This document shows, piece by piece, positions 42,860 to 51,302 of a stretch of 64,000 nt of DNA (position 1 is its first letter; each line of letters starts with the position of its first letter). Where the stretch lies: contig NZ_JBHYXZ010000018.1 in assembly GCF_042752395.1 (NCBI RefSeq), forward strand, positions 16,376 to 80,375, read 5' to 3'. Source of the stretch: Actinosynnema sp042752395 (GTDB lineage Bacteria; Actinomycetota; Actinomycetes; Mycobacteriales; Pseudonocardiaceae). The notes below the pieces were generated by a model. It was not told the origin of the DNA. It searched no databases and was given only the letters and a program-made list of their open reading frames with translations. The position numbers and the translations under genes are program-made.

Positions 42860-43708
42860 TCAACGCATCGCCTCGATGACCCGGGCGAACGACATCATCT
42901 CGGGTTCGAGGACGCTGAAGTAGGAGATGCCGAATCGCTTGCGCGCCTCGTGCAGTTGCTCCACGCACTCTTCGAGCGTGCCGATCAGCATTGACGGCAA
43001 CTCGACCAACTGGTCGGTGGTGAGGTCCAGGTCATTCTGCCACACATCGGTGACCGCGTGATCACCGCCCGGCGGCAATACGCGGTGCACCGGAATGTTG
43101 AGTTCGACGTCGTGCACCCGGTCGCCGAGGTGCGCGTGCACGAATTCCACGCGATGTGTCAACTCCTCGACGGTGCCCAGTTTGAGGCCGTCGCCGTCGC
43201 GGACGCGGGTGGTGCCGGTGAGCGCGATGACGTCGGCGCGCTCGGCGGCGAGCCGCAGCACCCGGTCGCCCCGGCCGGCGACCAGGACGGGCGTCGTGGT
43301 CGTCTCCTTGAGGTGGTCGACGGTGCGCTCCAAATGGGCGACCCGTTCGGCGGCGGGCGTCCACGGGATGCCGGCGGCGTCGAACTGGCCGCGCTCGTAG
43401 CCCGCGCCGAGGCCGACCTCGACCCGGCCGCCCGAGTACCGGTCGAGGGTCCGGATGTCGCGGGCCAGCACCGCCGGCTCGTAGAACGTCGTGTTGAGCA
43501 CGAGCGTCCCGAGGCGGATGCGCTCGGTGGCCTCGGCGGCGAGCACCAGGGTGGGCAGCGGCGCGGGCATCCCGAGGTGGTCGGACACCTGCAGCACGTC
43601 GTAGCCCAGCTGCTCGGCGAGCTTGGCCTTGGCCACCCACTCGGCCCGGTCGACGGGCGTGAAGACGGTGACGGCGAAGCGGAACGGTCGCTCGTGCACG
43701 GTGGTCAC
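42860..43708 (-). CDS. Luciferase-like (LLM) oxidoreductase, F420- or FMN-dependent
   Basis: 282 aa from a GTG at 43708 (VTTVHERPFRF). The bacterial-luciferase TIM barrel is clear: FAVTVFTPVDRAEWVAKAKLAEQLGYD, LQVSDHLGMPAPLPTLVLAAEAT, RIRLGTLVLN, YSGGRVEVGLGAGY. This combination and the GSML-like end (LPSMLIGTLEECVEQL) fit the TIGR03621-type F420-dependent group of actinomycetes. It stands 12 bp after the FMN reductase gene, which could supply FMNH2 if the enzyme is an FMN monooxygenase. Candidate for Baeyer-Villiger, ring-opening or reductive tailoring of the polyketide. Confidence 0.78.
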   Translation of the reverse strand: MTTVHERPFRFAVTVFTPVDRAEWVAKAKLAEQLGYDVLQVSDHLGMPAPLPTLVLAAEATERIRLGTLVLNTTFYEPAVLARDIRTLDRYSGGRVEVGLGAGYERGQFDAAGIPWTPAAERVAHLERTVDHLKETTTTPVLVAGRGDRVLRLAAERADVIALTGTTRVRDGDGLKLGTVEELTHRVEFVHAHLGDRVHDVELNIPVHRVLPPGGDHAVTDVWQNDLDLTTDQLVELPSMLIGTLEECVEQLHEARKRFGISYFSVLEPEMMSFARVIEAMR

Positions 43709-43719
43709 GCGCTCCCCCT

Positions 43720-44304
43720 TCAGTACGGGCGCGCGGCCCGCGCCGCGCGCAGTGCCGAGCCCCACCAGGCGAGCCGGTCGAGCATGACCTTCGCGGCGGC
43801 CTCGCTGCCCGCCGCGTCGCGCGGCGCGCCGTCCACGAAGAGGTCCCAGACGTTGGTGAAGCTCACGGACTCGCGGACGGTCGTGGCGTGCAGTTCGGCG
43901 AACACGTGCCGCAGGTGCTCAACCGCGCGCAGGCCCGCGCCCGCGCCGCCGTAGGACACGAACCCGACGGGCTTGGCGTTCCACTCGGCGTTGTACCAGT
44001 CGATCGCGTTCTTCAGCGCGGCGGGCGGCGCGTGGTTGTACTCGGGCGTGACGATGACGAAGGCGTCGGCGGCGGCGAGCCTGTGCCCGAGCGCGTCGCG
44101 CACCCGCGCCGTGCCGTGGTCGGGCTGCCTGCCCGGCTCGGGCAGCACCAGCGGCAGCGGGTAGTCGAGCAGGTCGAGCAGGTCCACCCGGAAGTCCGGG
44201 TGGGTCCGGGCGACCTCCGCGAACCACCGCGCGGCGGTCGGCGCGAACCGGCCGTCGCGGACGCTGCCCACGACGACGGCGAGGCTGAGCGGTTCTCCGG
44301 TCAT
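43720..44304 (-). CDS. NADPH-dependent FMN reductase
   Basis: 194 aa, starting in an ATGA overlap with the MFS exporter stop. Flavodoxin-like fold: LAVVVGSVRDGRFAPTAARWF for the phosphate loop, and VIVTPEYNHAPPAALKNAIDW, the classic PEYN/KNAIDW signature of the NADPH:FMN reductase family, followed by GFVSYGGAGAGLRAVEHLR. It should produce reduced FMN in the cytosol. With two luciferase-like enzymes encoded next to it, the three could form a two-component flavin monooxygenase system. Coupled translation with the exporter ties it to the cluster. Confidence 0.85.
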   Translation of the reverse strand: MTGEPLSLAVVVGSVRDGRFAPTAARWFAEVARTHPDFRVDLLDLLDYPLPLVLPEPGRQPDHGTARVRDALGHRLAAADAFVIVTPEYNHAPPAALKNAIDWYNAEWNAKPVGFVSYGGAGAGLRAVEHLRHVFAELHATTVRESVSFTNVWDLFVDGAPRDAAGSEAAAKVMLDRLAWWGSALRAARAARPY

Positions 44305-45482
44305 GACGAGACCTTTCCTGTGGTGGCCGTGCGGAGTCCGGCGAGGGCGACGGCGGCGCCGACCGCCGCGGCCGAGGTGACCAGCACCATCGCCGCGCGG
44401 GGCCCGCCGGTGGTGAGCAGCAGCGCGACCAGCGGCAGCGACACCACCGAGCCGAGCTGCACGAACGTCTGGTAGACCGGCACGGCCGCGCCGCGGCGCT
44501 CGGCCGGGACGGTCGCGGTGGCCTGGAGGTGCAGCGCGACGAACGACAGCACGAACCCGGCCTCGACCAGCAGCAGCACCGGCAGGACCGCGGTCGGGTA
44601 CGGCTCGGCGGCCGGTCGGGCGAGGTAGAGGGCGTTGCCGGCGAGGCAGCACAGCGCGCCCGCCGCGATCAGCCTGGCCGTGCCGAACCGGCGCACCAGC
44701 CGGGGGCCGTGCGGGGCGGCCAGGACGAGCGGCAGGCTCGCGGGCAGCAGGGCGAGCGCGAGCTGCCACGGCGGCAGGTGCGCGAGCCGCGTGGTGACCA
44801 GCAGCATCAGCCCGATGTACGTGCCGTTCAGCACGGACGCGCCGAGACCGGCGCGCAGCAGCGAGCCGTCCCGCAGGACGGCGGCGTCCAGGGGCTGCGG
44901 CGGTTCGGCCGGCGAGCGCGGGACGACCTTCAGGCCGGCGACGAACAGCGCGAGCGCCACCGGCGCGGGGAACAGGAACGTCCAGTGCCAGTCGACCGCG
45001 CTCAGCACGCCGGACAACAGCAGGCCGGAGGTGAAGCCCGCCGCGCCGAACAGCGAGTACACCGAGACCGCGCGCCGCCGTGCCGCGCCTTCGAACACCG
45101 AGAGGATGATCGCCAGCCCGGCGGGCGCGGTGAGCGCGGCGCAGAAGCCCTTGACCACGCGGGTCGCGACGAGCACGCCGAGCGAGTCGGTCAGGCCCGC
45201 GACCACGGACGCGGCCGCGAACAGCAGCATCGCGCCCAGGTAGAGCCGCCTGCGGCCGACGCGGGCGGCCAGGTGCGGTCCCGGCACGAGCAGCAGCGCG
45301 AACCCGAGCGCGAAGCCGCTCATCACCCACTGCGCGTCCAGGGCCGTGATGCCGAACCCGGCGCTGAGCGGGGTCAGCGCCGGCAGCACCGCGGCGACCT
45401 CCAGGGCGTCGAGCAGCATGTTGCCCGACAGGACGAACAGCAGCGCCCACGCCTTGCGGTCCCGGTCGACGCCGTCACGCAC
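44301..45482 (-). CDS. MFS transporter, probable exporter of the polyketide
   Basis: 393 aa, GTG start at 45482 overlapping the upstream LLM gene by eight bases. About twelve hydrophobic helices. The loop between helices 2 and 3 reads ARVGRRRLYLG, the MFS G-x-x-x-D/R-x-x-GRR signature, and LVATRVVKGFCAALTAPAGLAIIL resembles motif C of drug:H+ antiporters. Its position inside the biosynthetic run suggests self-resistance by efflux. No specific substrate can be read. Confidence 0.8.
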   Translation of the reverse strand: MRDGVDRDRKAWALLFVLSGNMLLDALEVAAVLPALTPLSAGFGITALDAQWVMSGFALGFALLLVPGPHLAARVGRRRLYLGAMLLFAAASVVAGLTDSLGVLVATRVVKGFCAALTAPAGLAIILSVFEGAARRRAVSVYSLFGAAGFTSGLLLSGVLSAVDWHWTFLFPAPVALALFVAGLKVVPRSPAEPPQPLDAAVLRDGSLLRAGLGASVLNGTYIGLMLLVTTRLAHLPPWQLALALLPASLPLVLAAPHGPRLVRRFGTARLIAAGALCCLAGNALYLARPAAEPYPTAVLPVLLLVEAGFVLSFVALHLQATATVPAERRGAAVPVYQTFVQLGSVVSLPLVALLLTTGGPRAAMVLVTSAAAVGAAVALAGLRTATTGKVSS

Positions 45483-46458
45483 GGGCGGGCGCCTTGTCCA
45501 GCAGGGGCGCCAGCTCGCGGCTGACCAGCTCCAGGTGCCGGGTCACCAGGTCGTCCGGCATCGCGGCGATGCTGGCCCAGAAGATGACGTGCCGGACCGG
45601 GAGCCCTTGGGTGCGTTCGAGGATGCGCGCGGCGGCCTCCTCGGGGGTCATGATCTCCAGCGCGCCCCACGGCCCCTCCTCGCGGCGGTCGCGGAACTCG
45701 CCCGGCTCCAGCAACGGCGGCGGTGGCGCGTCCGTGCCCTCGACGGACAGCTGCCGGTAGGTGTTCATCTGGTGCGCCAGGTGCGGCGCCACGCGCGGCC
45801 AGGCCGCGTCCGGGTCGTCGGCGAGCATCACCGGCAGCAGGTCGGACACGCGGGCGGACGCCGGGTCGTGCCCGCCCTCGACCAGCCCGTCGACGTAGTG
45901 CCGGAACATCTCGGGCGAGATGTGCAGCAGCCCGATCCCCAGCCGCCCGGCGATCCGGGCGCCGCGCGGGCCGTAGAACCCGCCCCACAGGGGAACCGGG
46001 TCCTGCACGGGCAGCGGCGTGATCCCGCCTTCCCGCCACAGCCGCTGGACTTCGCGGATGACCCGTTCGGTCTCGGTGAACCGGCGCGAGTGGTCCGCGC
46101 CGACCAGCTCGTACTCGGGCACGCGGTAGCCCGCGCCCAGGCCCAGCTCCAGCCGCCCGCCGCTGACGAGGTCCACCACGGCCGCCTCTTCGGCCAGGTG
46201 CGCGGGCCGGCGCAGCGCCGGCAGGGTGACGGCGGTGCCGATGCGGGCGTTGCGGGTGCGTGCCGCCGCCGCGGCGGCGAAGGTCAACGGCTGGGGCAGG
46301 TAGCCGTCGGGGAACAGGTGGTGCTCGGTGAACCACAGGCCGTCGGCGCCGAGCCGGTCGGCCTCCTCGCACAGCTCCAGGCTGCGCGCGTAGTGATCCG
46401 CCCACGGTCGTTCCCACTGCGCCGGGTTGCGCAGGTCGAAGAGGAAGCCGACGTCCAT
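45475..46458 (-). CDS. Luciferase-like (LLM) flavin-dependent oxidoreductase
   Basis: 327 aa. Opening DVGFLFDLRNPAQWERPWADHYARSLEL, then GADGLWFTEHHLFPDGY, the EHH signature of the FMN-dependent LuxA-like monooxygenases (as opposed to the SDH type in the other LLM protein), ARIGTAVTLPALRRPAHLAEEAA, and GGRLELGLGAGYRVPEYEL. It starts 15 bp after the carboxylase epsilon gene's stop on the same strand and overlaps the exporter gene. Likely a tailoring oxygenase using FMNH2 from the neighbouring reductase. Reaction not determinable by eye. Confidence 0.8.
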   Translation of the reverse strand: MDVGFLFDLRNPAQWERPWADHYARSLELCEEADRLGADGLWFTEHHLFPDGYLPQPLTFAAAAAARTRNARIGTAVTLPALRRPAHLAEEAAVVDLVSGGRLELGLGAGYRVPEYELVGADHSRRFTETERVIREVQRLWREGGITPLPVQDPVPLWGGFYGPRGARIAGRLGIGLLHISPEMFRHYVDGLVEGGHDPASARVSDLLPVMLADDPDAAWPRVAPHLAHQMNTYRQLSVEGTDAPPPPLLEPGEFRDRREEGPWGALEIMTPEEAAARILERTQGLPVRHVIFWASIAAMPDDLVTRHLELVSRELAPLLDKAPARA

Positions 46459-46473
46459 ATCCAGTCTCCTTGG

Positions 46474-46827
46474 TCAGTTACGCCAGGTGCGCGCGCCCGC
46501 GAAGCCCGCGACGCGCTCGGGCCTGCGCCACCGCGCCGACCGCCGGGGCGCCTCTTCCGCCGCCGCGACGGCCGTGACGCGCCGCTGGAGGACGGCGGTC
46601 AACGCCGCCAGCTCCACCGCGTCGGGTTCGCCCTTCTCGACGCGCAGCAGCGGTCCGGGCGGTGGGTCCACCTCGCCGGTCACCGCGAACCTCCGGTCCC
46701 CGACACCGCCCGCGACCCCCGACAGCTCCCCGCCGCCCGCGGTCGCGCCCCGCAGGCCGCCGTCCGTCACCGCCGCCCGCCGGTCCTCGGCGCCGCCGGC
46801 CGCCGCCGGCCGGTTCGCGGCCGTCAT
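46474..46827 (-). CDS. Acyl-CoA carboxylase epsilon subunit-like protein
   Basis: 117 aa; the ATG at 46827 overlaps the beta-subunit stop (ATGA). The N-terminal half is a low-complexity Ala/Gly segment. The C-terminal half has the AccE pattern LLRVEKGEPDAVELAALTAVLQRR followed, after an Ala/Glu linker, by WRRPERVAGFAGARTWRN. Epsilon subunits stabilise actinobacterial acyl-CoA carboxylases by bridging alpha and beta subunits. The long N-terminal extension is unusual. Its direct coupling to the beta gene confirms the assignment. Confidence 0.8.
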   Translation of the reverse strand: MTAANRPAAAGGAEDRRAAVTDGGLRGATAGGGELSGVAGGVGDRRFAVTGEVDPPPGPLLRVEKGEPDAVELAALTAVLQRRVTAVAAAEEAPRRSARWRRPERVAGFAGARTWRN

Positions 46828-48395
46828 TGCGGCGGGTTGCCGTGCTTGCGGCGCGGCAGGTCGGCGTCCTTGGTCTCCAGCATCGCGAACGTCCGGACCA
46901 GCACCTCGCGGGTGCGGCGCGGGTCGATCACGTCGTCCACCAGGCCGCGCTCGGCCGCGTGGAACGGGTGGACCAGGTGCTCCCGGTACTCGGCGATCTT
47001 CTCCCGCCTGGTCCGCGCGGGATCGGGGGACGCGGTGATCTCCCGCCGGAACACGACGTCCGCCGCCGCCTCCGCGCCCATCACGGCGATCTCGTTGGTG
47101 GGCCAGGCGTACGCGACGTCCGCGCCGATCGACCGCGAGTCCATCACGATGTACGCGCCGCCGTAGGCCTTCCGCAGCACCACCGACACCCGCGGCACGG
47201 TGGCGTTGCAGTAGGCGTACAGCAGCTTCGCGCCCCGCCGGATGATGCCGTCGTGCTCCTGGTCCACCCCGGGCAGGAAGCCCGGCACGTCGACCAGGGT
47301 CAGCAACGGGATGTTGAACGAGTCGCAGAACTGGACGAACCGCGCGCCCTTCTCGCTCGCCCGGATGTCCAGCACCCCCGCCAGCACCGACGGCTGGCTC
47401 GCCACGATCCCGACGAGCTGCCCGTCCAGCCGGCCGAACGTGCACACCAGGTTCTGCGCCCACACCGCGTGCACCTCGAAGTGGTGCCCGTCGTCCACGA
47501 TCTCCTCGATCACGTCGCGCACGTCGTAGGACCGCGTGCCGTCCACCGGCACCCGGTCGAGCAGCCCGTCGCCGGGCCGGTCCACCGGGTCGTCGCCGCG
47601 CACCACGGGCGGCAGCTCGCGGTTGTTGGCGGGCAGCATGGACAGCAGCAGCCGCACGTCGGCCAGGCAGCTCTCCTCGTCGTCGTAGACGAAGTGCGCC
47701 ACCCCGGACGCGCCGCCGTGCACCTCCGCGCCGCCGAGCCCTTCCAGCGAGATCTCCTCGCCGGTCACCGCGCGGACCACGTCCGGCCCGGTGATGAACA
47801 TCTGCGAGATGTCGCGCACCATGAACACGAAGTCGGTCAACGCGGGCGAGTACGCGGCGCCGCCGGCGCACGGCCCCAGCATCACGCTGATCTGCGGGAT
47901 CACCCCGGACGCGCGCACGTTGCGCTGGAAGATCCCGCCGTAGCCCGCGAGCGCCGACACGCCTTCCTGGATGCGCGCGCCCGCGCCGTCGTTGAGCGAC
48001 ACCAGCGGCGCGCCCGCCGCGATGGCCAGGTCCATCACCTTGTGGATCTTCTGGGCGTGCGCCTCGCCGAGCGCCCCGCCGAACGCGCGGAAGTCGTGCG
48101 CGTACACGAACACCCGGCGTCCCTCCACCGTGCCCCACCCGGCCACCACGCCGTCACCGTGCGGGCGCTTGGCCTCCAGGCCGAACCCGGTGGCGCGGTG
48201 CCTCCGCAACGGCTCCAGCTCGCTGAAGCTGCCCTTGTCCAGCAGCAGCTCGATCCGCTCGTACGCGGTCAGCTTGCCCTTCGCGTGCTGCCGCTCGGTG
48301 GCGCGCGGGTCGGGGCCGACCCTGGTCAGCTCCTTCACCGCGGCCAGTTCGCCGATCCGGTCGACGTGCGTGCCCGGTTCCCGGACTGTCGTCAT
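46824..48395 (-). CDS. Acyl-CoA carboxylase beta subunit (carboxyltransferase)
   Basis: 523 aa with both crotonase-like halves. N half: ERIELLLDKGSFSELEPL, the oxyanion-hole region GAGARIQEGVSALAGYGGIF and GPCAGGAAYSPALTDF. C half: DVPGFLPGVDQEHDGIIRRGAKLLYAY and KAYGGAYIVMDS. It is the size and type of actinobacterial PccB/AccD proteins. With the alpha subunit (56689-58428) and epsilon it should convert acetyl-CoA to malonyl-CoA, supplying extender units for the polyketide synthase. The residue after GVDQEHDG that sets acetyl versus propionyl preference cannot be judged safely by eye. Confidence 0.88.
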   Translation of the reverse strand: MTTVREPGTHVDRIGELAAVKELTRVGPDPRATERQHAKGKLTAYERIELLLDKGSFSELEPLRRHRATGFGLEAKRPHGDGVVAGWGTVEGRRVFVYAHDFRAFGGALGEAHAQKIHKVMDLAIAAGAPLVSLNDGAGARIQEGVSALAGYGGIFQRNVRASGVIPQISVMLGPCAGGAAYSPALTDFVFMVRDISQMFITGPDVVRAVTGEEISLEGLGGAEVHGGASGVAHFVYDDEESCLADVRLLLSMLPANNRELPPVVRGDDPVDRPGDGLLDRVPVDGTRSYDVRDVIEEIVDDGHHFEVHAVWAQNLVCTFGRLDGQLVGIVASQPSVLAGVLDIRASEKGARFVQFCDSFNIPLLTLVDVPGFLPGVDQEHDGIIRRGAKLLYAYCNATVPRVSVVLRKAYGGAYIVMDSRSIGADVAYAWPTNEIAVMGAEAAADVVFRREITASPDPARTRREKIAEYREHLVHPFHAAERGLVDDVIDPRRTREVLVRTFAMLETKDADLPRRKHGNPPQ

Positions 48396-48408
48396 GCTTC
48401 CCCCCGTC

Positions 48409-50328
48409 TCAGCCCAGCAGGGTCCCGCCGCTGGCGTCGATGAACGCGCCGGTGATCCAGCGCGCGTCCTCGGTGGCCAGGAACGCCACCACGTTCGCCA
48501 CGTCCTGCGCCTTCGCGACCTGCTTGAACGCCGACAGCTGGGACATCGCCTCGACGACCTCCGGCAGGTCGAACACCGGGCTGCCGTTGTCGGTGATGCC
48601 CGGCGCGACGGTGTTCACCGTGATGCCGCGCGGCGCGAGGTGGCGCGCCATGTGCAGCGTCAGCTGCTCGATCGCGCCCTTGCTCATCGAGTACGCCAAC
48701 TGCTCGGGGTTGGCGACCCGCGTGACGCCGGACGAGATGTTGACGATCCGGCCGTGGTCGGCCAGCAGCGGCGAGGCGCGCTGCACGATGAAGAACGGCG
48801 CCTTGGCGTTGACCGCCATCAGCCGGTCGAAGTCCTCCGGCGTCACGTCCTCCGGCGCGAGGCCGGCCGCGGTCTGCGCCGCCGCGTTGTTCACCAGGAT
48901 GTCCAGCACCGTGTCGCCGGTGCGCTCGCGCAGGCCCTGCTCCAAGCCGAGGAACAGCTCGTGCACGTCGCCGGGCACGCCCAGTTCGGCGCGCACGGCG
49001 AACGCCCGGCCGCCGTCCTTCTCGATCAGCGCGACGGTCTCGGCCGCCGCCTCGTCGTTGGTGGCGTAGTGGACGGCGACCAGCGCGCCCTCCTCGGCCA
49101 GCCGCTGCGCGGTGGCCCGTCCGATGCCCCGGCTGGCGCCGGTGACCAGCGCGGTCTTGCCGTCGAGCTTGCCCATCGTGGTCCTCTCCTGGGGTCTGTC
49201 CCGTGGCGCGGGCGGCGTGCCGAGGCCGCTGACCATCCCGGCGAGGTGGGCCTGCACGACGTCGGACCGCATCAGCTCGCCGAAGACCTCGCGCAGCGGC
49301 TCCACCTCGGGTCCGCCGAGCAGCAGCAGTGCCTGCGCCTGGATGTTGGTCAAAGTCCGCTCGCCCGCGGCGCGCCGCACGGCGTCGTACCGCTCCAGCG
49401 GGCCGTCGCCGCCGCCCGCGAGCCGGGCGAGCAGCCGCTGCCCGAGTTCGGCGGCGTCCTGCAGCCCGAGGTTGAGCGCCTGGCCGCCGACCGGCATCTG
49501 CCGGTGCGCGGCGTCGCCCGCGAGCAGCACCCGGCCGCGGCGGTAGGTCGCGGCCTGGCGGCGGGTGTTGCCGAACGCGTTGAGCCACGTCGGCCGGCCG
49601 CCGCCGATGTCCTCGCCGGTGACCTCCGCCCACGCCTCGACGACCTCGGCGAACGTCGGCGGGCCCGAGCGCGGCGACGGCGTCGTGCCGAACACGTGCA
49701 CCATCACGCGGGTGCTGCCGTCGGGCCAGCGGTGGGCCGTGGCCAGGCCGTTCGGGTGCCGCTCGAACCGCCGGTCGGGGATGTCGAGCCCTTCGACGTC
49801 GGCCCGCAGCATCTCCAGCGTGGCGTCCTGGCCGGGGAAGTCGAACCCGGCGAGCACCCGCACGGTGCTCTCCTCGCCGTCGCAGCCGACCAGGTAGCCG
49901 GCGGTGATCCGGTCCGCGCCGGCCACCGCGACGACGTGGTCCCCGTGCTGCCGCAGGTCGGTCAGCTCCCGGCCGCGCAGCACCCGCGCGCCCAACCGGG
50001 TCGCCCGGTCGCCGAGCACCTTCTCCAGCACGGCCTGCGGGCACTTCCACTGCCCCGCGAACCGGTGGCCGGGGTCGGCCGCGGCGAGGTCGAGCCGGAT
50101 GCCGCCGAAGTGGCCGGGGCCGCCCGGCGGCAGGTCGCCGAGCGCCTCCAGCACGCCGCGCTCGGCCAGCACGTCCATGGTGCGGGCGTGCAGGGTCGAG
50201 GCGCGCGACTCGGTGGTGGGCTCGGTCAGGCGCTCCAGCACGGTGACCCGCGCGCCACCCGCGCACAGGTCGCCCGCGAGCAGCAGCCCGACCGGGCCCG
50301 CCCCGACCACGACGACGTCGGTGTCCAT
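48409..50328 (-). CDS. PgaM/UrdM-like fusion: FAD monooxygenase plus SDR reductase
   Basis: 639 aa. Residues 1-375 are a class A flavoprotein hydroxylase: VVVVGAGPVGLLLAG, the DG motif LVGCDGEESTVR and the GD motif GRVLLAGDAAHRQMPVGGQ. The C-terminal thioredoxin-like domain seen in the cluster's other oxygenase is missing and is replaced by a complete SDR (385-639: ALVTGASRGIGRATA, DILVNNAAAQT, NISSGV, YSMSK). This architecture is that of PgaM, UrdM and CabV of angucycline clusters, which hydroxylate C-12b and reduce C-6 of the angucyclinone. An internal ATG at 49176 (codon 385) has its own strong ribosome-binding site, so a free reductase domain is probably made as well. It follows the aromatase gene by four bases. 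Confidence 0.9.
   Translation of the reverse strand: MDTDVVVVGAGPVGLLLAGDLCAGGARVTVLERLTEPTTESRASTLHARTMDVLAERGVLEALGDLPPGGPGHFGGIRLDLAAADPGHRFAGQWKCPQAVLEKVLGDRATRLGARVLRGRELTDLRQHGDHVVAVAGADRITAGYLVGCDGEESTVRVLAGFDFPGQDATLEMLRADVEGLDIPDRRFERHPNGLATAHRWPDGSTRVMVHVFGTTPSPRSGPPTFAEVVEAWAEVTGEDIGGGRPTWLNAFGNTRRQAATYRRGRVLLAGDAAHRQMPVGGQALNLGLQDAAELGQRLLARLAGGGDGPLERYDAVRRAAGERTLTNIQAQALLLLGGPEVEPLREVFGELMRSDVVQAHLAGMVSGLGTPPAPRDRPQERTTMGKLDGKTALVTGASRGIGRATAQRLAEEGALVAVHYATNDEAAAETVALIEKDGGRAFAVRAELGVPGDVHELFLGLEQGLRERTGDTVLDILVNNAAAQTAAGLAPEDVTPEDFDRLMAVNAKAPFFIVQRASPLLADHGRIVNISSGVTRVANPEQLAYSMSKGAIEQLTLHMARHLAPRGITVNTVAPGITDNGSPVFDLPEVVEAMSQLSAFKQVAKAQDVANVVAFLATEDARWITGAFIDASGGTLLG
49174..49190 (-). 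promoter_or_regulatory. Internal ribosome-binding site and start for the SDR domain of the PgaM-like gene
   Basis: Minus-strand AGGAGAGG (49183-49190) lies six bases before an in-frame ATG (49174-49176) that begins MGKLDGKTALVTG, exactly at the domain border. This is stronger than most true start sites in the window. It would yield a 255-aa stand-alone reductase, as reported for PgaM and CabV. Confidence 0.8.
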
Positions 50329-50332
50329 CGCG

Positions 50333-51277
50333 TCAGCGCCGCGCTTCCGCGTAGGTCTTGGCGTGGCCCAGGGTCGCCCGGCTGTTGTTGCCCAGCGCGT
50401 CGCGGACGAACGCCCGCGCCTCGGCCACGCCCGCGTCCGGGCCGAGCACCTTGGCGATGTTGTCCGGGTTGATGACCACCGTGTGCTGGGACGACGCCGT
50501 GGTGACCCCGTCGCCGTCCTCCTCGAACGTCCAGTACCCGGTGTGCAGGGTCATCAGCGCGGGCAGGGTCGTCTGCTTGTAGGCGATCTTGTGGTGCGGG
50601 AAGCAGACCCTGACCGACTCGGTGGTGTGCGACGAGCCGTCCTTGGTGAGGGTCTCCATCCGCAGCACCTGGAGGCCGGGCGTGTCCTCGGTCAGCACCA
50701 CCGACGCCACGTGCGGCAGGCGCTCGGTCCACCGGCCCGCGTCGTAGACGAAGTCGTAGGCGTCCTTGGCCGCGCCGTCGATCGTGACGGAGTCCACGAA
50801 GGACAGGGTCAGCTCCGCGGTGCGGGTGGCCAGCTCGACGTTGGCCTTCAGCGACGGCAGCTCGGCGTTGCTGTTGCGGTCCACGGCCTCGTCGATCCAC
50901 GCCAGGCCCTCGGGGTCGTCGTCGATCGCGCGGTAGGTGTGCAGCAGGCGCAGCCGGGTCCGGTCGCCCTGCGGCTCGACCACCCAGGTGCCGCTCATCT
51001 CCGCGACCGGCGGCGACGACACCTCCTGGGCGAACGTGATGCGCAGGTTGTCCGGGTCCAGCTCGCGGCGCGAGGTCCAGTTCTTGGGCTCGCCGTTGGC
51101 CGTGGCCCAGATCCGGATGCGCTCGCTGTTGCCGTCGCGCTCCAGGTGGTCGACGTACACCGAGGGCGGGAACAGCCTGGGCCAGTTCTCCACCTCGGCG
51201 AGCATGCGGTAGACGTCCTCGGCCGGCGCGTGCACGGTGATCTCGTGCTCGACCTCGCGGACGGGAAATCCGGTCAT
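50333..51277 (-). CDS. Didomain polyketide aromatase/cyclase
   Basis: 314 aa formed by two tandem START/Bet-v1-like Polyketide_cyc domains (about 8-150 and 160-305). Domain 1 opens REVEHEITVHAPAEDVYRMLAEVENWPRLFP, the classic ARO/CYC N-terminus; domain 2 has SVTIDGAAKDAYDFVYDAGRWTERLPHV. Didomain ARO/CYCs act on C9-reduced polyketides and close and aromatise the first ring (C7-C12). It corresponds to PgaL/UrdL/JadD-type proteins and sits in the conserved place between ketoreductase and PgaM-like genes. Confidence 0.92.
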   Translation of the reverse strand: MTGFPVREVEHEITVHAPAEDVYRMLAEVENWPRLFPPSVYVDHLERDGNSERIRIWATANGEPKNWTSRRELDPDNLRITFAQEVSSPPVAEMSGTWVVEPQGDRTRLRLLHTYRAIDDDPEGLAWIDEAVDRNSNAELPSLKANVELATRTAELTLSFVDSVTIDGAAKDAYDFVYDAGRWTERLPHVASVVLTEDTPGLQVLRMETLTKDGSSHTTESVRVCFPHHKIAYKQTTLPALMTLHTGYWTFEEDGDGVTTASSQHTVVINPDNIAKVLGPDAGVAEARAFVRDALGNNSRATLGHAKTYAEARR

Positions 51278-51302
51278 GGGTGTCCTCCCCGGTCGGTGCT
51301 GC

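Noticed and set aside
46474..48138. A 554-aa frame that seemed to extend the carboxylase epsilon gene
   Set aside because: It is the shadow of the beta subunit in another frame; only the last 117 codons from the ATG at 46827 carry the epsilon pattern.
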